64,000 nucleotides of DNA from Chloropicon primus (Eukaryota; Chlorophyta; Chloropicophyceae; Chloropicales; Chloropicaceae): positions 1,426,001 to 1,490,000 of the forward strand of contig CP060754.1 of assembly GCA_023205875.1 (NCBI GenBank), written 5' to 3'. The notes under the pieces are model-generated. The model made no database searches and had not been told where the DNA came from. It saw nothing but the letters and a program-made list of their open reading frames with translations. The position numbers were made by a program, and so were the translations under genes. Shown here in pieces: positions 19,188 through 27,241 of this stretch (within the stretch, counting starts at the first letter, position 1; every line of letters begins with the position of its first letter).

Positions 19188-20228
19188 ATGAGGCTTCGGA
19201 AGGCGCGGCGAGACCCCTCCTCGACTTCCAGGGCGAGGGTTTACACGAACGTCATCCTGGAAAAGCCCAAGGAGTACTGGGACTATGAGAGCAACAACTA
19301 TAACGTGAGTTGGGGATCCCAGGACCCGTACCAGGTGGTGAGGAAGGTGGGGAGGGGCAAGTACAGCGAGGTGTTCGAGGCCATCGACGTCGTGAACAAC
19401 AAGAAGTGCGTCGTGAAGATACTGAAACCGGTGAAGAAGAAGAAGATCATCAGGGAAGTCAAGATATTGCAAAACTTGCGGGGCGGGCCAAACATCATTC
19501 AGCTCCTCGACAAGGTCATGGACCCGCACGCCAAGACGCCCAGCCTCGTGTTCGAGCACGTCAACAACACGGACTTCAAGGTCCTGTACCCGACTCTCAC
19601 GGACTTGGAGGTCAGGTACTACCTCCTGGAGCTCCTCAAGGCCTTGGACTACTGCCACTCCCAAGGCATCATGCACCGCGACGTGAAGCCTCACAACATC
19701 ATGATCGACCACAGCAAGAAGGCCCTCCGCCTGATCGACTGGGGCCTCGCGGAGTTCTACCACCCCGGCAAGGAGTACAACGTCCGCGTCGCGACCAAGT
19801 ACTTCAAGGGCCCCGAGCTTCTCGTGGACTTGCAGGACTACGACTACTCCCTTGACATGTGGAGCGTGGGCGTCATGCTGGCGGGCATGATGTTTCGCAA
19901 GGGCGAGCCCTTCTTCCGGGGCCAGGACAACTACGACCAGCTCGTGAAGATCGCCAAGGTCCTGGGCACGGACGGCTTGTATGATTATTTGAACACGTAT
20001 AAGATAGAGCTAGACCCCCACCTGGAGGCGATGGTGGGCCGCCACTCGCGCAAGCCTTGGCTGAAGTTTGTAACAACAGAGAACCAGCACCTGATCTCCC
20101 ACGAAGCGATGGACTTCCTGGACAAGTTGCTGGTGTACGATCACCAGAAGAGGCTGACGGCCAAGGAGGCCATGGCTCACCACTACTTTGATCCGGTGAG
20201 GAACGGGCTCCCGGTGGAGGAGCAATAG
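19188..20228 (+). CDS. CKA2: Casein kinase 2 alpha catalytic subunit, copy 2 (346 aa)
   Basis: Paralogue of the gene at 17384–18430, on the opposite strand. The first in-frame ATG is at 19188. It has [37 protein letters not shown] and [10 protein letters not shown], so it is predicted active. The N-lobe (to about residue 110) shares only roughly 60–65% identity with copy 1, including a different N-terminal extension. From [20 protein letters not shown] to the end the proteins are identical apart from the last residue: this copy stops after EEQ, copy 1 after EEQR. Downstream, 3' flanks are unrelated. This mosaic suggests recent gene conversion between inverted copies. Confidence 0.95.
   Translation: MRLRKARRDPSSTSRARVYTNVILEKPKEYWDYESNNYNVSWGSQDPYQVVRKVGRGKYSEVFEAIDVVNNKKCVVKILKPVKKKKIIREVKILQNLRGGPNIIQLLDKVMDPHAKTPSLVFEHVNNTDFKVLYPTLTDLEVRYYLLELLKALDYCHSQGIMHRDVKPHNIMIDHSKKALRLIDWGLAEFYHPGKEYNVRVATKYFKGPELLVDLQDYDYSLDMWSVGVMLAGMMFRKGEPFFRGQDNYDQLVKIAKVLGTDGLYDYLNTYKIELDPHLEAMVGRHSRKPWLKFVTTENQHLISHEAMDFLDKLLVYDHQKRLTAKEAMAHHYFDPVRNGLPVEEQ
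19521..20224 (+). repeat. 704-bp inverted-repeat arm 2 (CK2 alpha C-lobe)
   Basis: Partner of 17391–18094. The two arms flank a 1,426-bp spacer holding both N-lobes and the shared promoter region. Could form a large cruciform or mediate inversion. Confidence 0.95.
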
Positions 20229-20695
20229 CGCGCGTAGATAGGAGTGCCGGGGGGGCGCCGCGCGTGGGGGGGGGGAGAGACTTTTGTGGACAAGACACAC
20301 ACAAAGATGTAAGCCTTTTGGCATTTGTTCGAGTAATCATTAGTTCTAATTGATTCATTATTACAGACTGGGATTACAAGTCTATTTTGACATTATCTTG
20401 CATACATTATTAGTGATTCACAATGCTGAGTATTCGATATCCAGCAAATATAATAGACAATCTTCCTCTTCGTAGTAAACATTCCACGGCTTTTCTCTAA
20501 ATTCTTCTATTTCTCTACTTCTAAGCGCCGCGCCATAGTATATATATTTTTTCTTTGTCTTTCTTTTTTTGTTCACAGTTGTTTTCAGTTGTGTTGTTCC
20601 TTTCCTTGCACCCCACCCCGACGACGACGACTGACGGCGGCGACGGGGAGCGCGCACAACATTCACCAGCAAGAATCCTCGTCCCTCGTTGACGT
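20229..20695. other. 3' intergenic region between CK2 alpha copy 2 and the PUF gene
   Basis: 467 bp between convergent genes, clearly more AT-rich than its surroundings (for example 20321–20580). It should hold both poly(A) sites. No gene or structured RNA was recognised. Confidence 0.4.
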
Positions 20696-23381
20696 TCACT
20701 TCACGTTATTTATTTTCGCCATGATTCTCTTTCCATGAGGTGTTCCCCTCAAGGAAGTCAAGTATGGCTTGATCTGGTCAACTAGATTCTCGTAGAGTGT
20801 CCCACTGGAGACGGAAAGGGCGCTCTGCACAACATAGTTCGCGTAGGGGTCCTGCAAGAGTCTCAAGATGTGGGGGTAATCTGCAAGCTCCTGCACGATC
20901 TGGTCCTGGCACGGCTTGAGCTCCTCGTTGGTCATCTTCAGGCACTTCTCAACAACGTTGGAGGAGAACTTCTGGGCGCTCAGCTCGGCGTAGTGGCCCG
21001 CCAGGCGCTTCATGACCTCCCCCGAGGCCTCGGTCAGCTTGATGTCAAGGACGTACTGCACCACGTAGTTTCCAAAAGGATCCTGGGACAAGAAGTAAGC
21101 GTGCTTCGCAATCTCCTTGACGAGGTTTGTCCTCTGCTCCTGGGGTGGCATGATCGATGCATCTCTGAAGGACGCAGCAACCGTGGCGGTGGGTGGCAAT
21201 CTCGACGCAGTGGGAGCCGGCGGCATCATAAATAAACTGGCACTCGCTGGCGCCAAGCCTCTGCAGGCACCTCTGCACCACGTGGTTACCGTTCAGGTCC
21301 TTGATCAAAAGGACGATCCCGGGCTTCAATGCGTCGATCACCAGGCTTGACTGCTCTTGCGTGGAGAGGGTCTCCACGAGCTTCTGCACCGCCCTGGTCC
21401 CGTGCGTGTTCAGGGCAATCGCCACCAGGTCAGACTTGAGGGCAACAGCCTTCACGAGGTCGAGCCTCTGCTCCTCGGAGCACCGGTCCAGCAGCTTCTG
21501 GATGAGGTAGTTCCCGAAAGGGTCCATCATAAGACTCGCCGAGTGCTCCAGGACTTCTGGGAAGACGAGCTGAATGACCTCGTGGCCGCCCTCGTCAAAC
21601 TTCTTTTGCAAGAACCTGCAGACGTTCTGGTCCCTGGCCGCGGCGAGCAGGTTGCCCACCACCTCGTCCACGGACGAGTACTGGACGGAGTGGTCCCACT
21701 GGGCAGAGTCGTAGGCCTGGTTCTTGTCGTCTCCCAGACCTCCCTGCCTGTTGTTGCCGTCGTGGACCCCCGTCATGCCGTGGTGGCCGTGGTGGTTGTG
21801 CTTCCTGTCCCCGTGGTGGTGCCCCCTGCCGTGGCTGTTGCCATAGTGGTTGTTCCTGCCCCTCCCTCTGTTCATGTTCATGCCCATGTCCCCGGAGTGG
21901 CCGTGGAGCTCGTGCAGGTGGTGGGACATCGACATGCCGTTGTTGTTCATGCCACCCATGGAGGACCCGGCCCCCGCCGCTGCGGCCGCGGCAGCCGCTG
22001 CGGCGGCAGCCAGGGCGCCCGGGTGAGCCAGGTTGCCCCCTGCCATCCCGCCGAGCCCTCCCATGCCCTGCTGGTTCAGCAGGGCGGCCGGGAAGAGCCC
22101 GGTCTGCTGCTGCTCCTGCTGCTGCACCATCACGTGGAGGGCGGCCTGGTACGCGGCCTGGTACTCGAGGGACCCGAAGACGGCCGGGGCGCCCCCTTGC
22201 TGGGACTGCGGCCCTCCGGCGCCGTTCATCCCGTTCCCGTTCCCTCCGGCGCCGAGGCCTGGGGTGGAGGACCTGGACTGGCTTCCGAACTGGGACGACC
22301 CTCCCTGGTTGTTGTTGTTGTTGTTGCCGCCGCTGTTGTTGTTGCTGCTGCCGTTGCCCCCCGGGAGGGAGCCCAACGAGTTCGCGGAGCTCGAGTTCGG
22401 GACCGGCGTGCTGTTCATGGACCTGCTGTTGAGCAGGTTGGCGCCCGCGCCGCCGGCCTGGCCCCCGTAAAAGGACTCCAGCTGGCTCAGGTTGTTCACC
22501 TGGCCGGAGAACATGTTCATGCCGCTCCCCATGGAGTTGGACTTGGTGCCCATCATCTGGTTGTTGTAGTACTGGTTGTAGGCCTGGGTCGCCTTGCCCT
22601 GCGCGTCTCCCTGCTGCTGGCCCCCGGACGTGTTGCTTCCGTACTTTTTGTAAAAGTCCTCGTAGGACTTGTCGTTGTCGAAGTGGGCCGCCGCCCCCCC
22701 CGCTTGGTTGTCCTCCACGAAGCCCACGCCCCCGGCCAGGGCCGAGCCGCCGGGGAGGCCGAGGCCCAGGCTGCTGCTGTTGAGCTGGCCGCCCGGCCCC
22801 CCCTGCTGCTGGTTCGTCGGCCCGGACGACATCATCATCGCCGCGGCGTTCGTCATGTTCTGCAGGCCCTGCATGTACGGCGGGGCGGAGATGGCGCGGG
22901 GCAAGCCGTTGCTCGACCCGTCCCCCGCCTGCTCCTGGCCCTGCTGGCCGCTCTGCTGGCCGCCCTGCAGGCCTCCTCCCTTGGCGCTGCTCGCGGTGGC
23001 GTCCCCGAAGAACGCGGTGTCCTCCAGGAGGTCCGCGAGCTCCCTGTCGTACTCCTGCCAGGTGGGCCCGCCCACGGCAGCCCCGCCGGAGAGGAACCCG
23101 GCCGCCGCCCCGTTGGTGGCCGCCCCGCCGTCTGCGGCGTTCTGGCCTCCGTTGTTCCTGGCCGCCGCGTTGGCGTTCTGGCCGTTCTTGGCCGCCGCGT
23201 TGGCCGAGGCGACCGCGTTGGCCGAGGAAGCCGAGGCGGCCGAGTCCACCACGACGACGCCGCTGGGGTTCGAGGACGACGACGAAGAAGATGGGTTCGC
23301 CTTCGAGGATCCTCCGGTGACGGGTTTCTTGTTGGCCTCGCTCTGCTGCTGGTCGCCGAGCAGCTGCCTGCTCTTCAACAT
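20696..23381 (-). CDS. Pumilio/FBF (PUF) RNA-binding protein, with a one-base frame change near 21145
   Basis: Post-transcriptional repressor family that binds 3' UTR UGUA motifs. Starts at the ATG at 23381. Residues ~1–540 are Gly/Asn/Gln/Ala-rich and disordered (poly-Ala near 21970–22015, His/Gly-rich stretch near 21770–21860). Eight PUF repeats follow: CRFLQ, NYLIQ, TRAVQ, NHVVQ, CCVLQ, NYVVQ, SNVVE, NYVVQ. By the known recognition code, repeats 8 to 1 read U-G-U-A-U-N-U-A, the classic Pumilio site. The frame changes between repeats 5 and 6: after LQRCIDHAT the protein continues as QEQRTNLVKEI in the +1 frame, at a run of four C (+ strand GGGG near 21142–21145). Removing one base restores the family length exactly. 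It is either an assembly indel, a pseudogene lesion or programmed frameshifting. Confidence 0.9.
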
Positions 23382-24377
23382 GGTGGTGGTGGTTGTGGTG
23401 GCGACAGGTCCAGTGCAGTGCAGTAAAATAAAATGGTCGCGCTCGTTCGCTCGTTCGCTCGTCCGCGGTTGCTTGTTATACAGTCCTCCGCAATGGCTTG
23501 GCTTGCAGGTCCGTCAGGTCGTCTATGATATAACTATGATATACACGACGTGTTCTGCCTCTGATGTACAAGTGTCCGAGTCCGAAGTCCCTCACTCACT
23601 CATTCGTTCATTCGTTCCACAACGCGACGAAGCAGTCAGCAGCAGCAGCTTGAACGAAATTCGAAGAAGATATGGCTCGTTCGTTCGTTTCGTCCGTGCG
23701 AATGAACGACGAATGAACCAGGGCTCGATGAAACGAAAACGAAAACGAAAACGAAAATGAAGTGAAACTCTCTGTCGTGGACTCTCCTCTCTCCTCTCTC
23801 TCTCCTCTCTCTCCAGAGAGCCCGCCCAAGCGAGTCGCTCCGCCCGATCGACAAGACAAATGAAGCGCGAGTCCTGTTGCGGGATTCCTTTCCTCTCGTC
23901 GTGTCTGCGGTCGTGGTCGTGAAGGGTCGCGCACGACGCGTCGTGTGTTCTGCGTGTGTTCTCCTCGTCGTCGTCGCCCACCTCTCTCTCTCGGCTAAGC
24001 GCTCTCGGCTCTTTTCTCCGCCGATCGGCTGGAGAGATTTGATTCGAGAGAGCGAAAGGGGAAGAGGGAGGGGGCGAAGAAGGGATTCCTACACGGGAGG
24101 GAGGAAAGGAAGGCGACGACGGAGGGTTCGGGGAGAGGCGATCGAGGGAGAGTGGGAGGGGCTCTGCGACCGTGACGCCTCAAGCAGAAAAGAGGGGAGT
24201 CGACCTCGAGACTCACGCGGGGGTGCGGCGGCGCGAGTAGAAAAACCCGTGGGGGGGGCCCTCGGAGTGGGGTCGAATCCGGGAGGGCGCAGCTCTATCT
24301 ATAGGCGCTCACTGCAACAACTGAGGCTGGGAAAGGAGTTGCGTTCCAAAACGCGATTTCTACACGTTTTACTCGCG
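23382..24377. promoter_or_regulatory. Upstream region of the PUF gene
   Basis: ~1 kb without a supported gene. Simple repeats of the GAAAAC hexamer lie at 23725–23758 and CTCTCC-rich tracts at 23785–23820. TTCGCTCG and CATTCG repeats occur at 23440–23462 and 23595–23617. GC-rich purine tracts run 24050–24180. It should hold the PUF promoter and 5' leader. Confidence 0.35.
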
Positions 24378-24465
24378 GCCCCCTTAGCTCAGCTTGGTTA
24401 GAGCATTGGTCTTATGGAAAAAAACAGAAAGCCGAAGGTCGCGGGTTCGACCCCCGCAGGGAGCA
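24378..24465 (+). tRNA. tRNA-Ile (anticodon UAU) with a ~13-nt intron
   Basis: A full cloverleaf can be drawn. Acceptor 24378–24384 pairs with 24458–24464 (one C·A mismatch). D stem GCTC/GAGC is 24387–24390 and 24401–24404. Anticodon stem TTGGT (24406–24410) pairs with GCCGA (24431–24435) with G·U pairs. T arm is GCGGG-TTCGACC-CCCGC (24441–24457), with discriminator A at 24465. The anticodon loop spans 20 nt, so a ~13-nt intron sits after position 37, about 24417–24429. The anticodon read from the loop start CTTAT is TAT, isoleucine AUA; intron-containing tRNA-Ile(UAU) is common in eukaryotes. A Pol III terminator follows. Confidence 0.85.
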
Positions 24466-24474
24466 ACGCAACCC

Positions 24475-24482
24475 TTTTTTTT
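24475..24482 (+). terminator. RNA polymerase III terminator
   Basis: Run of eight T starting ten bases after the tRNA discriminator base, the expected Pol III stop signal for the tRNA at 24378–24465. Confidence 0.85.
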
Positions 24483-24591
24483 GTGAAGGGTGAAGGTAAT
24501 TGTACACAAGGATCACAACGAGATCGTTGATCGTAACGGCGAGGAGGACGGCGAGGAGGTGTGTGACCTGGCGGGAGCTGGAGAGAGGACC

Positions 24592-25158
24592 ATGGTCTTG
24601 GTCAAGCACCGCCCGACGAAGAAGGGGAGGGCTCCCAGATGGAGCGAAGGGGAGAAGCGAATCGTGTTATCCCACGGGAGAAGTGGCGCTTCCGACCCTA
24701 CACTGGTGGACGAGGAGAGACGCCAGCGATGGGACGAGAATGGTGTCGGGGAGGTTCGACCAGGAGGAATGTCGAGACCGGGTGAAGGCGTTCCAGCGCA
24801 AGTTCGACGACCCAGCAATGACGCAGACCCCATCAATCGTTGGTCTGCCGAGCAAACAGCAAGGTTCATGGAGCTCTGCAAGGACACCGTTACCGATTGG
24901 AACCACCAGGACTATTGGGTATCTTTGCGGCAGGACTGGTTGGCGGAAGATTATGTCCCAAACCCAAAAGCATTCCTTCCGCCGATGCAGAGGGGGAATG
25001 ACCAGAGCAGAGACCAGAGAGAGAGGAAAGACACATTGCAAAACATGACACACAACAAGAATGATCCATTAACCTGTGGTCAAGTTGATTGTTTGATCGA
25101 GGATCTGTTTCTTGTTCTCGACGACCAAGCGCAGCGAAACAAAACAGTAGCTCCTTGA
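24592..25158 (+). CDS. Small SANT/Myb-like protein, frame disturbed in the middle
   Basis: From the ATG at 24592 (MVLVKHRPTKKGRAPRW) to the stop at 25156–25158 one frame is open for 188 residues. It shows PRWSEGEKRIVLSH near the start and NRWSAEQTARFMELCKDTV…DYWVSLRQDWL in the second half, both with the Trp spacing of SANT/Myb-like helices. Between them (~24745–24815) this frame reads poorly, while the next frame encodes GRFDQEECRDRVKAFQRKF, the sort of third helix the first repeat lacks. Two compensating single-base shifts would explain this: assembly error, a decaying copy, or chance. The gene starts ~125 bp after the tRNA. Function unknown; a DNA-binding role is inference. Confidence 0.45.
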   Translation: MVLVKHRPTKKGRAPRWSEGEKRIVLSHGRSGASDPTLVDEERRQRWDENGVGEVRPGGMSRPGEGVPAQVRRPSNDADPINRWSAEQTARFMELCKDTVTDWNHQDYWVSLRQDWLAEDYVPNPKAFLPPMQRGNDQSRDQRERKDTLQNMTHNKNDPLTCGQVDCLIEDLFLVLDDQAQRNKTVAP

Positions 25159-25302
25159 CCCTTGTTGACCCTGCACCCATCATCCCCGAGAATCCGCAGT
25201 TTGCGCAGGCTCAACGTCAGGTGGATATCTTCGTCCTCCTCCTCCTCCCATGGAATGGAATTCCTCTTCCTCTTGTTGCGGACCAGGCTTGGACCAGTCG
25301 CA

Positions 25303-25344
<42 letters not shown>

Positions 25345-25549
25345 ACGTAATATATATACCTTGATCGTCTCTTCTCGTCTCGTCTCGTCTCGTCTCGTCT
25401 CGTCATCGGGACCCCCCGCCTTTGACCGGATCAAAAATTTTTTTGCTCTGCTCTTTTTCATTCATTCTCTGCTTGTAACGCGCGGCCGTTACCGTTACAT
25501 TACTCCCGAACAAAAAACAACGACGACGACGACGACGACGACGACGACA
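25159..25549. repeat. Microsatellite-rich leader region upstream of the secreted Cys-rich protein gene
   Basis: 391 bp with TC repeats at 25307–25338, a (TCGTC)n pentamer repeat at about 25374–25404, and a (CGA)n triplet repeat at 25521–25549 ending at the start codon. A (CAC)n repeat continues into the coding region as poly-Thr (25556–25582). Likely promoter and 5' leader. Confidence 0.6.
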
Positions 25550-26516
25550 ATGGTCACCACCACCACCACCACCACCACCACCCTCCTCCTCCTTTGTGCG
25601 GCCACCACCACCTTGGTCTGGGGCCAGCAACAAGGTGGACCCTCGTCCTCGTTCTACGACGTGCACCAGGGGGGAGGAGATCTCACCACCACCTCCCCTT
25701 CCTCCCCTTCTGCTTGCGACCTCTCCGCCGAGCAGCGGAGCCAGCTCTCTTCCTCGCCAGCTCTCTTCCTCGGGGTCGTGGACGCCACCGACCCGGCGAA
25801 CGCTGGAGTGGAGTTCTCCTGGACCTTCCCTCCTTCGCTGGACCCGGCGTGCGCCTCGAGCTTCGAGATCGTGTGCGAGGAGCTGGACGAGGACCTGCAG
25901 GGGGGGATGAAGAACGCCAAGTCCGCGGTCCAGCACCGGGTCGGGTCCCTGAGCCCCGAGAAGCGCAACGCCGGCCTCGCCGTCCTCAAGGGGCTCGAGT
26001 CCGGACGGGTCTACACTTGCGCCCTCACGCTGCCCTCCGCGTCCCCGCCGTCGTCGTCGTCGTCTCGCGGCGAGGTGCAGAGCAGGGGGGTGTACCTGGA
26101 GCCCGGGTTCCCCAAGGTGCTCAAGGACACCAGCCCGGGGGGCGCGGCGTGCGTGACCGGGAGGACGGCGGGCCTCGTCAACGCCACCGCGATGTACGTC
26201 GAGGACGGGTGCGAGGGCGTCTTCCTCATGCCCGGGCGGTCCAGGAGGTCCCCCGCCCTGGGACTGATGTGCTCCAGCGCCGAGGGCACGAGGACCGAGT
26301 GCTACCTGCCCGACATGGACATGGACGACGACGTGTTTGAGGGGATCGAGGTGTTCTGGCAGACCAGCACGGAGGACTGCGTTCCGGGGAGGACGTTCGG
26401 ATTCGCGTCCAGGGAGGACATGTTCGTCCTGGACGGGTGCGAGGTGAGTGCGGGACTGCGCGCGAATCCTTTGCTTTTCCCCGCGCACAACATCGAGATC
26501 GAGATCTCAACTGACA

Positions 26517-26567
<51 letters not shown>

Positions 26568-26895
26568 CTCTCTCCAGGGACAATTCCTCGTGTACCGGGC
26601 CGAGGAAGACTCCACCACCACCACCACCTCCCCCACCTTCTCCTCGTCTTCGTTTGTGGTGGACTGCGGGGGTGGATCCCGCAAGCACCCCTCGTACGAC
26701 CAAAAGGTCTCCAGGAGGAGGTGGTGGTGCCTGTGGCTGTGCCGCACCGAGGCGGACGACCCGCTCGGCTTCTACACGTGCCCCCTGGAGCCCGTGGAGG
26801 CCTACGAGGACCTGGACATCCCCCGCAGAAGCTCAAATCTATCCTCGGAGGGGGAGGAGGAGGATCCAAGGCCGGTGGTCAAGTCCTCCCCCTGA
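25550..26895 (+). CDS. Secreted Cys-rich protein with two similar modules, two exons (~403 aa)
   Basis: Exon 1 25550–26443 and exon 2 26578–26895 join in phase 0; the intron contains a ~45-bp TC repeat directly before the acceptor. The signal peptide is unusual: a poly-Thr run, then LLLLCAATTTLVWG. Two copies of a Cys-rich module follow: CVTGRTAGLVNATAMYVEDGCEGVFLM…C…C (~205–255) and CVPGRTFGFASREDMFVLDGCEGQFLVY…C (~280–350, split by the intron). The (M)(Y/F)V.DGC.G.F core resembles DUF3011-type and related lectin-like extracellular modules, but the match is weak. A run of Trp/Cys (RRRWWCLWLC) lies near the C-terminus. Likely secreted or on the cell surface; no function can be assigned. Confidence 0.75.
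26519..26565 (+). repeat. TC microsatellite in the intron, adjoining the 3' splice site
   Basis: About 22 TC units, ending ~12 bases before the CAG acceptor at 26575–26577. It therefore forms the polypyrimidine tract of this intron. Confidence 0.9.
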
Positions 26896-27241
26896 CGGAT
26901 GCAAAGGTGCAGAATTCCTCCCCACCAACCCACCCACCCGATGCTGGGCATGCTGCTTTTTTGTAATACACAAAGGAAAGAAAGAAAGAAAGAGAGAAAG
27001 AAAGGTCTTTTGATTCTCTGGCACGCACGCGCGAGGGGGACGAGGGAGGCGTCAACCCCAACAGCACCGCCAGCCTGACCCCATCTCTCAATCTTTGCCC
27101 CCACCCCCACCGAGGCCACTCATCCCATGGACATTCTGTAGAATCCAAGGTTTTTCAAGCGCATCAGTCCAGCTTCCCGTCCGTCACGAAAGGCGAGCAG
27201 TCGCAATCGGTGGACGAGAGCGAGAGGCAACAGCACACACA
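26896..27241. promoter_or_regulatory. Region between the Cys-rich protein gene and the CotH gene
   Basis: 346 bp of 3' UTR and promoter between two co-directional genes. A GAAA-rich repeat lies at 26973–27005. No gene was seen. Confidence 0.35.

Noticed and set aside
21357-23426. ~689-codon open frame on the plus strand
   Set aside because: Antisense shadow of the low-complexity N-terminal half of the PUF gene.
24240-24320. GGGTCGAATCC-like segment suggesting a second tRNA T-arm
   Set aside because: No matching acceptor, D or anticodon stems on either strand.
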